Assembly: GCA_025061735.1 (NCBI GenBank) | Contig: JANXAU010000031.1 | Location: 1-51,396, forward strand | Source of the DNA: Candidatus Bipolaricaulota bacterium | GTDB taxonomy: Bacteria; Bipolaricaulota; Bipolaricaulia; RBG-16-55-9; DRXL01 | Length of the DNA stretch: 51,396 bases | Reading direction: 5' to 3' | Shown: positions 39,736-48,828 of the stretch, in pieces | Layout of the letters: each line of letters starts with the position of its first letter | Position numbering within the stretch: the first letter of the stretch is position 1 | Position numbers and translations under genes: made by a program | The notes under the pieces: generated by a model | Databases searched by the model: none | What the model was told of the DNA's origin: nothing | Seen by the model: only the letters and a program-made list of their open reading frames with translations

Positions 39736-42588
39736 ATGCCTCGAGCGAGAGTTACAGAACGTAGCTTTTATCCCGTTCTCATCAAAATCATCGAAGAGGC
39801 TGGCGGTTCAGGAGTTCAAGAGATACTCTTTGACTCCGTTCCCGATATTCTCTTCGACTTGGGAGGACATAGGTGGCTGTTGTCCGTCAAGATTGGCGAA
39901 GACGCGAAAACTGTCAAAGAAGCTTTCTTGCAGTATCTGCGCCACAAAGAAGAGAGCGGCATTCGTGTGGGTCTGGTGCTTCTGTTGCCGGAAGCTGTCA
40001 AAAGAGTTCAACCGACAGAAGAAGCCCTGCGCACAGCCTTGGACAGCCTCCCCGTGACTGCCCTGATTGACGCTGGTCTTGTGAAAGAAGAACTGAAGGA
40101 TCGTCCGTTCGTCAGAGTGCTTGATCTTCTTAAATCTGATGTCCTACAGAAGCTAGAGCGTCACCAAGCTACGTATTATCCCCTGGCGCGGGTGATCTCC
40201 CTGCTCCAACAGCAAGTAACAGAGATCATGTCCGAGATTGATCTTGGAGAAAGAGACCTGCTGCGCATCATCACGGATCGTAAACTCCTGATGGATTTGG
40301 GGCATCTTGAGCAGCAACACGCCGAAGCCGTCGCCCGCTTTTTGGCGGCGTATATCTTCTTGAGCCAAATTCTCTTTCTGCGCTTGCTCGCCACGGCTCG
40401 CCCCGATGATGTTTCTATCCGCCCAGATTCAGTATCCCACTACAGATTGCGCCAAGCCTTCCAGCAGATTGTCGAACAGATTAATTACCGTCCGATTTAT
40501 GAGCTGGACGTTCTTGACAACATCAACGAGAAGTTTCTGAAAGATACTTTCGATCTGATCTGGGGGCTGGAGATCGAGCGGGTGCGCTACGAGCTGCCGG
40601 GGCGCATCTTCCATGAGCTGATGCCCACCGAGATTCGCAAGCTCCTGGCGGCGTTTTATACTCGTCCCCAAGCGGCGGATCTCTTGGCCCACCTCACGAT
40701 TCAGACCAGCGATGACACCATCTTAGATCCGGCCTGTGGGTCCGGCACGATCTTAACCGCTGGCTATCGGCGCAAGGCGGAACTGTTCGCTGTAGAAGGC
40801 AAAGCGGGCAATCCCCATAGACGCTTTTGCGAACAAGAGATCTTCGGCGCGGACATCATGCCCTTTGCCGTGCACTTAGCTTCAGCGAATCTCGCTGCTA
40901 TGGAACCGGGGACAACGATCGCGCGCACCCAGATCATTCAGCGAGACAGTTTACAGCTAGAGCCGGATGGCTATCCCGCTGGGGTTCAGCTCAGTCTCTT
41001 TCGCGAAGCGGTGACAGCGCGCACGACCAAGGGAGACCCCTATCTGGTGCGTCTGGCTCCGATGGATTGCGTGCTGATGAATCCCCCGTTTACCAAGATC
41101 GAGCGCGGCATCCGGCGCTTTATTGATCTGCGCCGTTTCTATCAATACTGCGGGGGCGAGGTGGGCTTGTGGGGACACTTCGTTATGCTAGCCGATATAT
41201 TCTTGAAAGCAGAGAAGGGGATTTTTGGAGCGGTGCTCCCGATCAATGTGCTGCGCGGGCGCGAGAGCGAGAAGGTACGTCGCAAGCTCTTTGAAGAATG
41301 GACTCCCTTGTATATCTTGAAGCCGACGCGCAACTACGGCTTCTCAGAATGGGCCGAATATCGCGATGTGCTCTTCATCGCTCGGAAGAAAAAGCCTGCT
41401 CCTAACCACCGTGTCCGTTTTGTCTTGGTGAAGAAGGACCTGACTCGGCTCACCTCTGATGATGTTGCAGACATGGCGGAGCGTATAAAGAATAAGAGCA
41501 TGCTCCGCTCTCCCGATCTCGATATTGATTCTCATTCTCTCCAAGAGATCAAGCAGCGCTTTATGAATTTGATGTGGTTCTGCGGAGGCACGGATTTTCG
41601 CCATCGGGATAGCATCATAGAGTTTCTCGATAAATTCTCTGGCCGGTTGCGCTCCTTCCCCGATGATTACTTTCGGGAAGGCTATCGCCCTGTGCCTAAA
41701 GGGGTCTCTCGTTTTCTTTTCTTAACCCGTCATACCGATGATGCGCGGATCGAGCAAGCTTTTTTACGATTTGTTGAAGAAAGTACTCGCAGCATCACAG
41801 CTTATTCGCCGTTGGGGGCTTCTTACAAGATTGAGCGTGAAAGCGTAATCCCTAGCTTGCGTACTACCGTGGGCTTAAAGAGCATGGACATTACAGGGGC
41901 TTGGGATTACATCGCTTATCGTCCTTACCAAGAGCTGGAACGGGTCTGCCGTGCCTCAGGACGAAGACCGCCTAGGGGCTTTTGGAAGAATATTCACCAA
42001 GAACTTCAAGCGGTGAGCACCCATTTCGTAGTGAGTCGACGTATTAACCCATTTTCGCCTTCAACCTATCTTAGTGCCTTTTTATCTCAGTCCGCTCTTG
42101 CTCCTTCTAATCAAGTCAACGTCATAGCCGAAGATAACCTCGAGCGCGCCCGCGCTGTATGCGCTCTCTTAAACTCTGCTCTCTTCTTTGCTAATTTCTT
42201 TCTCCTTAAGGAAGAAAGCACGGGCCGATACATAGATATCCGTTTCTATGATCTTTATGAGATGAATCTCTTCCCTCCCGATTCGCTGATCAAGCCTTTA
42301 GCGCAAGTGTTCGAGAAATACGCGACCAAGCCATTCCCGCCGCTGCGCAACCAATTCGACCAGAGCTTCGATCAGCGATACGAAGCATTCTGGGATCGGG
42401 AACGGCGCGGACGCATACACACTCGCAGCGTTTGGGAGCAGCCAGTTAAACCGGCTGCTGTTCGTCTTAAGCTCGATCTCGATGTGTGCCAAGCCCTGGG
42501 AGTGCCCATAACGCGCGATGACCTGATCCAGCTTTACGAGATCTTCGTCAAGGAGATGATCCTCGTTCGAGGACTCACGCGAGATTGA
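39736..42588 (+). CDS. Large N6-adenine DNA methylase with N-terminal nuclease-like region (putative single-chain restriction-modification enzyme)
   Basis: 950 aa; TILDPACGSGTILTAGY (motif I), MDCVLMNPPFTK (motif IV); N-terminal VPDILFDLGGHRWLLSVKIG resembles a degenerate PD-(D/E)xK. Confidence 0.8.
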   Translation: MPRARVTERSFYPVLIKIIEEAGGSGVQEILFDSVPDILFDLGGHRWLLSVKIGEDAKTVKEAFLQYLRHKEESGIRVGLVLLLPEAVKRVQPTEEALRTALDSLPVTALIDAGLVKEELKDRPFVRVLDLLKSDVLQKLERHQATYYPLARVISLLQQQVTEIMSEIDLGERDLLRIITDRKLLMDLGHLEQQHAEAVARFLAAYIFLSQILFLRLLATARPDDVSIRPDSVSHYRLRQAFQQIVEQINYRPIYELDVLDNINEKFLKDTFDLIWGLEIERVRYELPGRIFHELMPTEIRKLLAAFYTRPQAADLLAHLTIQTSDDTILDPACGSGTILTAGYRRKAELFAVEGKAGNPHRRFCEQEIFGADIMPFAVHLASANLAAMEPGTTIARTQIIQRDSLQLEPDGYPAGVQLSLFREAVTARTTKGDPYLVRLAPMDCVLMNPPFTKIERGIRRFIDLRRFYQYCGGEVGLWGHFVMLADIFLKAEKGIFGAVLPINVLRGRESEKVRRKLFEEWTPLYILKPTRNYGFSEWAEYRDVLFIARKKKPAPNHRVRFVLVKKDLTRLTSDDVADMAERIKNKSMLRSPDLDIDSHSLQEIKQRFMNLMWFCGGTDFRHRDSIIEFLDKFSGRLRSFPDDYFREGYRPVPKGVSRFLFLTRHTDDARIEQAFLRFVEESTRSITAYSPLGASYKIERESVIPSLRTTVGLKSMDITGAWDYIAYRPYQELERVCRASGRRPPRGFWKNIHQELQAVSTHFVVSRRINPFSPSTYLSAFLSQSALAPSNQVNVIAEDNLERARAVCALLNSALFFANFFLLKEESTGRYIDIRFYDLYEMNLFPPDSLIKPLAQVFEKYATKPFPPLRNQFDQSFDQRYEAFWDRERRGRIHTRSVWEQPVKPAAVRLKLDLDVCQALGVPITRDDLIQLYEIFVKEMILVRGLTRD

Positions 42589-42634
42589 GCAATCAGCCCC
42601 TTCAGAGCTTTGAGCACGATTTTATAGCTTGACT

Positions 42635-42643
42635 TGCTATAAT
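42635..42643 (+). promoter_or_regulatory. Extended -10 promoter of wecA-like gene (predicted leaderless)
   Basis: TGCTATAAT followed by 7 nt then GTG 42651. Confidence 0.5.
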
Positions 42644-42650
42644 AAAGACC

Positions 42651-43559
42651 GTGGTGGGAGGATTTTTCAGTGCGCTGATTTTGAGTCTGCTCTTCACGTG
42701 GCTCGGTCAGCGTCTTGCGCCGCGCTTGGGGCTGTGCGACTACCCCGACGACGGCCACAAGCAACACGGGCGCGTCGTGGCGCTGGGGGGCTGGACGCTC
42801 GCTCTGGCGACGCTGCCCGTTTTTTTTACGGCGCGCGAGCTATGGGGCCTGTGGATCGCTGGCTTGATTGCCCTCACGACGGGTCTGCTAGATGATCGGT
42901 TTGGGTTAAGCCCCCGACAGAAGCTCTTGGGGCAATCTCTCGCCGCGCTCGTCGCGCTCTTCGTCGCCCACTGGGAGATCCGCTCGCTCAGCGTTCTGGG
43001 CCTAGAGATCGCGCTCGGCTGGCTCTCTCTGCCGTTTACGCTCTTCTGGATCGTCGGCGCGATCAACGCGCTCAATCTCATTGACGGGCTGGATGGCTTA
43101 GCGACAGGCGTGGCGCTGATCGTCTGTCTGGCGCTTGCGATGGCCACGGGCCAAGAGCACACCCAAGCGTTGCTGTGGGGCTTTGCGGGAGCGTTGCTGG
43201 GCTTTCTCGTCTTCAATTTCTGCCCCGCGCGCGTCTTCTTAGGCGACGGTGGCGCGCACTTCTTGGGCTATTGGCTGGCGATCCTCTCGGTGGGAGCGAC
43301 GCAACCTCAGCTCGCGGCGCCTCCGGAGCGCCTGCCCCTCGTCGTCGCGGTGCTGATGTTGGGGCTGCCCATCGCAGACACGGCGTGGGCGATCCTGAGG
43401 CGGCTTGTGGCGCGCCGGCCCGTCTTTCAGGCCGACCGCGGGCATATGCATCATCGCCTCTTGGCGCGTGGGTGGGGCGAGCGCAGGACCGTGATCGTTC
43501 TCTATCTCCTCACGGCGGGCTTTTGCGCGTTGGCGCTTGTGCTCTTAAAAATCGGGTAG
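42651..43559 (+). CDS. Glycosyltransferase family 4 / polyprenyl-phosphate GlcNAc-1-phosphate transferase-like (WecA/TagO)
   Basis: LGLCDYPDDGHKQHGRVVALGG, GLLDDRFGLSPRQKLLGQ, NALNLIDGLDGLATG, VFLGDGGAHFLGY, ADRGHMHHRLL. Confidence 0.92.
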   Translation: MVGGFFSALILSLLFTWLGQRLAPRLGLCDYPDDGHKQHGRVVALGGWTLALATLPVFFTARELWGLWIAGLIALTTGLLDDRFGLSPRQKLLGQSLAALVALFVAHWEIRSLSVLGLEIALGWLSLPFTLFWIVGAINALNLIDGLDGLATGVALIVCLALAMATGQEHTQALLWGFAGALLGFLVFNFCPARVFLGDGGAHFLGYWLAILSVGATQPQLAAPPERLPLVVAVLMLGLPIADTAWAILRRLVARRPVFQADRGHMHHRLLARGWGERRTVIVLYLLTAGFCALALVLLKIG

Positions 43560-44273
43560 CGCCAGAGGGGGGCGTTCGTGGTCGTTGGGGAGGCAGTACT
43601 TGAAGCCGCCGTAGACCACGAACTGATAGTACTTCCAGATGACGTCAATCGAGTGAAACCCGGCGATCTCCAGGAGCGCGAGTTGGGTCTTGAGGGTAGA
43701 GAGATTATCGCCGGAGCCGGAGTGCGTCTCGGCGTCGAGGGTGTGGAGCGCGACGCCGTGGGTGAGGGCGTGTTCGGCGCGCACCTGGTCGTGCAGGAAC
43801 GCGTGTCGGTCGGACTCAAAGAGCACGACATCGCCGTTGACGAACCAGCCCTCTGTCTTGAGGGCTTTGTGGATCTTGCGGAAGAGTTCGAGCTTTTGCG
43901 GATCGGTCAGGTGATGGATGGCCAGGGTAGAGATGACGACGTCGCAGCCGCTGGGGAAGTCGGTGTGGGCGAAGTCGCCTTCGATCCAGCGGATGCGCCC
44001 ACAATAGGGGGAGAGCTTCTCGCGGGCCACTTCGAGCATTCGGATGGAGTAGTCAATCGCGGTGATCTGGGCTTTGGGGAAGCGCTGGCAGAGTTTTTTG
44101 GTCAGCTCGCCGGTGCCGCAGCCCAGTTCTAAGATTTTGAGGTCTTCGGGGAGATCGGGGGGGATGCTGCGGATGACCGCGTCGTGCATCTCTTCATAAC
44201 GGGGGACGATGAGCTTGATGTGCTCATCGAAGCGGGTGACGTCCGCGACCACTTCGCCGGGTTTGATCTCCAT
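43545..44273 (-). CDS. SAM-dependent class I methyltransferase
   Basis: LKILELGCGTGELTKKLCQRFPKAQITAIDYSIRMLEVAREKL...CDVVISTLAIHHLTD. Confidence 0.92.
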   Translation of the reverse strand: MEIKPGEVVADVTRFDEHIKLIVPRYEEMHDAVIRSIPPDLPEDLKILELGCGTGELTKKLCQRFPKAQITAIDYSIRMLEVAREKLSPYCGRIRWIEGDFAHTDFPSGCDVVISTLAIHHLTDPQKLELFRKIHKALKTEGWFVNGDVVLFESDRHAFLHDQVRAEHALTHGVALHTLDAETHSGSGDNLSTLKTQLALLEIAGFHSIDVIWKYYQFVVYGGFKYCLPNDHERPPLALPDF

Positions 44274-44308
44274 AGGTTGAGCCCTCCCCGCCCGGAGAGG
44301 GCCGGGAG

Positions 44309-44635
44309 CTAGCGCAGGTGCGGCTCGATCTTGCTTAAGAGCTTGCTCTTGCTCATGTAGCCGATCCAGCGTTCGACTTCGCGGCCGTTTTTAAAGAGGA
44401 TGAGGGTGGGGATGCTCTGGACGCCGTATTGGAGGGCGATCTCTTGGTTTTGGTCTACGTCGAGCTTAGCGACTTTGAGGCGTCCGGCCAGCTCGTGGGC
44501 GATCTCTTCGATGATGGGGGCGATGGCGCGGCAGGGTCCGCACCAATCGGCGTAGAAGTCGACGAGGGTGGGTTGGGCGGACTGCAGGACTTCGCTGGAG
44601 AAGTTTCGATCTGACAGATAGAGCAAGTTGGCCAT
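44309..44635 (-). CDS. trxA: Thioredoxin
   Basis: PTLVDFYADWCGPCRAIAPIIEEIAHEL...YGVQSIPTLILFKNGREVERWIG. Confidence 0.97.
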   Translation of the reverse strand: MANLLYLSDRNFSSEVLQSAQPTLVDFYADWCGPCRAIAPIIEEIAHELAGRLKVAKLDVDQNQEIALQYGVQSIPTLILFKNGREVERWIGYMSKSKLLSKIEPHLR

Positions 44636-44671
44636 AGGAGGACTCCTTTATCGTACTCTTAGCTGAGAACC

Positions 44672-44700
44672 TTTATACTGAGTGAGCGGCAGCCTGTCAA
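44672..44700 (-). promoter_or_regulatory. trxA promoter
   Basis: Minus strand TTGACA-N17-TATAAA, ending 6 nt from the last CRISPR repeat. Confidence 0.7.
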
Positions 44701-44706
44701 GCCAAC

Positions 44707-46958
44707 CCGACAATACCACACTGGTTCAATTAAAAGGTTTTCCGCGCGGCACGCTAGACAAAGACTGTTTCTAGTTTCAATACCACACTGGTTCAATTAA
44801 AAGCGGAAGCCTGGCCGCTGGCCCGTGTCCACATAGATCGACGTTTCAATACCACACTGGTTCAATTAAAAGACTACCTCCCGCCCCTCGTAGCCGCCTT
44901 GCAGGGGCTAGGTTTCAATACCACACTGGTTCAATTAAAAGGCGGTTCTTTCAGGCGCTTTTGAGCGCCCTTCTCACGTTTCAATACCACACTGGTTCAA
45001 TTAAAAGGATTGCGTCAGCCCCGCCTGACGGAGAACTTCTACAATGTTTCAATACCACACTGGTTCAATTAAAAGGCGACCGGCCGTTTACGTAAATGAC
45101 GACATATGCTGTCGCGTTTCAATACCACACTGGTTCAATTAAAAGGAGATACTCCTTCCGCTCTTCATGACGATAAACGATCCGCGTTTCAATACCACAC
45201 TGGTTCAATTAAAAGCGTAGAGTTTAGATTTCCAAGAGGCACCCTAGATGTTTCAATACCACACTGGTTCAATTAAAAGACATTCTCTGCATAGCCAAGC
45301 GTTTGCGTACTCGTCAGTTTCAATACCACACTGGTTCAATTAAAAGGTTAATGACCCACTTAATTACTTCGCCGGTATATTTGAGTTTCAATACCACACT
45401 GGTTCAATTAAAAGTTGAGGGCGGCCCATTGTACGTCTCGACGGAGAGGAGTTTCAATACCACACTGGTTCAATTAAAAGAGCGAACTGATGTTGCGCAC
45501 CATATCAACACCAACAGGTTTCAATACCACACTGGTTCAATTAAAAGGTTATTGGTGGGGAGTCTCATTGTGGCGCACAGAAGTTTCAATACCACACTGG
45601 TTCAATTAAAAGTTCAGGTTCATCATCGTCTCGATCTGCTCTCTCTCGTGCTGTTTCAATACCACACTGGTTCAATTAAAAGTTCCCATGACTGATCAAC
45701 TCCGTTTGTATTTTTAGTTTGTTTCAATACCACACTGGTTCAATTAAAAGCTCTGGCAAGAGCACGCTGGCTCGTGTTCTGTTTTTGGTTTCAATACCAC
45801 ACTGGTTCAATTAAAAGTGGTTCGTCTGGTGGCACTGGTGGGTCTGGTTCGTCGTTTCAATACCACACTGGTTCAATTAAAAGAAGGGCGGCCGAGGCTA
45901 GGGGCTAAGATTGAAGTCCGTTTCAATACCACACTGGTTCAATTAAAAGTTAAAATACGACTGGTAGATCAACCAGACCAATTGTATGTTTCAATACCAC
46001 ACTGGTTCAATTAAAAGGAACCGCTCCCCAAAACTTCAATCTTATCCCCCAACTTGTTTCAATACCACACTGGTTCAATTAAAAGACGCCTTCGCTTGCT
46101 CCCAGTAAAACTTCACCTTTTCAGTTTCAATACCACACTGGTTCAATTAAAAGACTTTTACGTTGACAACAATCTGGGACAACCATCTCAGTTTCAATAC
46201 CACACTGGTTCAATTAAAAGTCATCATGCGGTAATACGCCGATGACACAGACTTGTTTCAATACCACACTGGTTCAATTAAAAGTTGGAGAGATGATCGC
46301 TGCCTTGTATGCCAAGACCAAGTTTCAATACCACACTGGTTCAATTAAAAGAAGATTGTCGGCGAAGAGCAAGCCAGGATGTTGGAATGTTTCAATACCA
46401 CACTGGTTCAATTAAAAGTCGCGGCATCTGCTCGGTGGGGGAAGTGGGGATGTGTCCGTTTCAATACCACACTGGTTCAATTAAAAGGTTTGTGTTTTTA
46501 ATATCTCTGGTTACAACGTTGAGGTCGTTTCAATACCACACTGGTTCAATTAAAAGGAAGCAGAAGCCTTTATGAAGACGTTCATCTCCAAAGTTTCAAT
46601 ACCACACTGGTTCAATTAAAAGATTCTCCCCCGCAAGGGTAAGCGTTCGCTCAGAAGTTTCAATACCACACTGGTTCAATTAAAAGAGCTCTAACAGTGT
46701 CTTTAGGTCTATCTCCTTACGTGGAGTTTCAATACCACACTGGTTCAATTAAAAGGTGGGGCACACGGCGGGCGGGGTAGCGAGGTCGGTGTTTCAATAC
46801 CACACTGGTTCAATTAAAAGGTACTCGGTGCAGGGAGGCCCCGTGCGACCCCACGCTGTTTCAATACCACACTGGTTCAATTAAAAGAAGTTGTTGCGGG
46901 TGGGCGGCTCTGCGGCGATCTTGTGATTGTTTCAATACCACACTGGTTCAATTAAAAG
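44707..46958 (-). CRISPR. CRISPR array: 34 copies of a 30-nt repeat, 33 spacers of ~34-41 nt; transcribed from minus strand
   Basis: Repeat GTTTCAATACCACACTGGTTCAATTAAAAG (minus: CTTTTAATTGAACCAGTGTGGTATTGAAAC, canonical ATTGAAAC 5' tag). The 44707 copy is degenerate at its outer 4 nt (CCGA for GTTT), marking the leader-distal end. Confidence 0.99.
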
Positions 46959-47202
46959 GCGAGGGGTTTCGACGGCTTATGGGCCTTGGGTTGAAGGCGG
47001 GGAAAACCTCATCAGGCTTGCGCTGCCGCTGCCTTCCCCCTCCCCTCCCCCAAGGCCCTCTACCCCTCCCCCTCGTCGTCGCGCCCCGCTGGTGCATCCG
47101 AGCCGGGACCTCGACGACGTTGGAGATCTGCCCCTTACCATCAGGACTCTTCACTTGTCAAAGACCCCCGCCGCTCCCGTCGGCGCAACGCCTCACGCCC
47201 GC

Positions 47203-47232
47203 ATTATACCCCCCTCGACGACCACAAGTCAA
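47203..47232 (-). promoter_or_regulatory. Candidate leader promoter for pre-crRNA
   Basis: Minus strand TTGACT (47232-47227)-N18-TATAAT (47208-47203) reading toward the array. Confidence 0.65.
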
Positions 47233-47250
47233 GAGCTTCTCCCACACCCG

Positions 47251-47279
47251 TTGACAAAACACTCCAAACATGATATAAC
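47251..47279 (+). promoter_or_regulatory. cas operon promoter
   Basis: TTGACA-N17-TATAAC about 55 nt upstream of cas6. Confidence 0.75.
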
Positions 47280-47334
47280 ATAAAGAGTTTAAGACAGCCC
47301 CCCCTAACATAACACCAAGAGGAGGAGGGGGCCT

Positions 47335-48093
47335 ATGAGAATCATTCTTACACTCACGCCAGGTCAAGTCCCCTGCACCATCCCCTTCTCCTATGCCCAC
47401 GCCCTCACGGCTGTCGTCTATAGCTTTTTAGATCGCTCTTCTCACGACTACGCGCGCTTCTTGCACGACGAGGGGTATCGCCTGGGAGCGAAGCGCTTCA
47501 AGCTCTTCACCTTCTCGCAACTGCTGATCCCGCAGCGTCAAATCACCCCGGAGGGCCTCGTCTGCCTCTCGGAGCAGATCGCTTGGCAGATCTCGTCTCC
47601 GGTCGCTGAGTTTGTGGAGCATCTGGCCGCGGGGCTGTTGCAGCTGGGGCAGATGCGCCTAGGCGAGCACCGATTCTTCATCCAGCGCGTGCAGGTCGCC
47701 CCACGGCCAATCTTTTCCGAAGAGATGCGCTTGCGCTGCCTCTCGCCGATGGTGGCGTCGCTGCCGCAAGCGGGCAAGCGGACGGCGTACTATGCGCGTG
47801 CGGACGATCCGCGGCTGTCGGAGGCGCTGCGTCAGAACCTGCTCAAGAAGTTCTGGCTGGTGCATGGGCGCGCGCCGGGGTCGAGTGAGCTGACCGTCGA
47901 GTTTGACCGGGAGTATCTGAAGCGCAAGGGGGAGGAGGTCTATCGGCTTGTCAACTACAAGGGGACGCAGATTAAAGCGATTTTAGCTCCGCTGCTCGTG
48001 CGGGGCAGTCCGGAGCTGATCGAGATGGGATATGAAGCGGGCTTTGGCGAGAAGAACAGTATGGGCTTTGGCATGGTGGAGGGTATATCATGA
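47335..48093 (+). CDS. cas6: CRISPR endoribonuclease Cas6
   Basis: HALTAVVYSFLDRSSHDYARFLHDEGYRLGAKRFKLFTFSQL; C-terminal GYEAGFGEKNSMGFGMVE glycine-rich loop. Confidence 0.93.
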   Translation: MRIILTLTPGQVPCTIPFSYAHALTAVVYSFLDRSSHDYARFLHDEGYRLGAKRFKLFTFSQLLIPQRQITPEGLVCLSEQIAWQISSPVAEFVEHLAAGLLQLGQMRLGEHRFFIQRVQVAPRPIFSEEMRLRCLSPMVASLPQAGKRTAYYARADDPRLSEALRQNLLKKFWLVHGRAPGSSELTVEFDREYLKRKGEEVYRLVNYKGTQIKAILAPLLVRGSPELIEMGYEAGFGEKNSMGFGMVEGIS

Positions 48094-48818
48094 GAGTAAC
48101 GGCTTCATACTCTTTAAATGATCAATACTTGCCGTTGGACTACCGCAGCGGCTTTGCGGCACTACTCAAGGAATCATTAAAGGACGTTAATGAGTATCTC
48201 TTCATGCGATACTATGCAAAACCGCACGTTCTAAAACCCTTTACTTTTTCTGTCTATTTTCCCGAGCTTGCTGGTGGAGAAGGAGATCGCTTGAACGTCG
48301 GCACTAAAGCCGTGCTCCATTTTTCAACTTCATCCCATGAGCTTGGGGCCTCTATCTACAATGGATTAAGACAACGTGACTCGTTCCCACTGTTTGAAAA
48401 TAGATTGCAGCTTTCGCATATTCACTTGCAACCGTTGATCGCTATACGTCAAGAGTCAGCAATATTTAAGTCTATGGCTCCCATTTTAGTCAATAACAAG
48501 GGGAATGCTGATTGGTATCTCTTACCGGGTGATGATGGCTTTGAAGAGGGCTTGAGTTTTGCGGTTAACGAAATTATCCGTTCCTTCCTAGGCGGCGTAG
48601 ATGCACGTGTTAAGTTCAATCCCATCCGTATCCATCGCAAGGTGGTACGTCACTATAACATGAACATGCAAGGATTCACTGGGATTTTTGAGTTGCGTGG
48701 GCGATCAGATGTGCTCAATCTGATCTATCAAGTAGGCTTGGGCGTCCGTCGCAGTCAGGGATTTGGTATGCTGGAGCTCGTAAAGCAAGGATCCATATCT
48801 GAGCCAATAGCAGGATAA
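48090..48818 (+). CDS. Second, divergent Cas6-family protein
   Basis: LPLDYRSGFAALLKESLKDVNEYLF...KPFTFSVYFPEL; C-terminal YQVGLGVRRSQGFGMLELV glycine-rich loop; ATGA overlap with cas6. Confidence 0.8.
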   Translation: MRVTASYSLNDQYLPLDYRSGFAALLKESLKDVNEYLFMRYYAKPHVLKPFTFSVYFPELAGGEGDRLNVGTKAVLHFSTSSHELGASIYNGLRQRDSFPLFENRLQLSHIHLQPLIAIRQESAIFKSMAPILVNNKGNADWYLLPGDDGFEEGLSFAVNEIIRSFLGGVDARVKFNPIRIHRKVVRHYNMNMQGFTGIFELRGRSDVLNLIYQVGLGVRRSQGFGMLELVKQGSISEPIAG

Positions 48819-48828
48819 GGAGATTCCC

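Noticed and set aside
45303-46575. ORFs 130/65/63/88 aa with repeated FQYHTGSIKR / FNTTLVQLK peptides
   Set aside because: These are read-through translations of the CRISPR repeats and spacers, not a tandem-repeat protein.
46979-47283. ORFs in the leader/cas intergenic region (91 and 118 aa, Pro-rich)
   Set aside because: Low-complexity C/T-rich translation, no homology features, overlaps two well-formed promoters.
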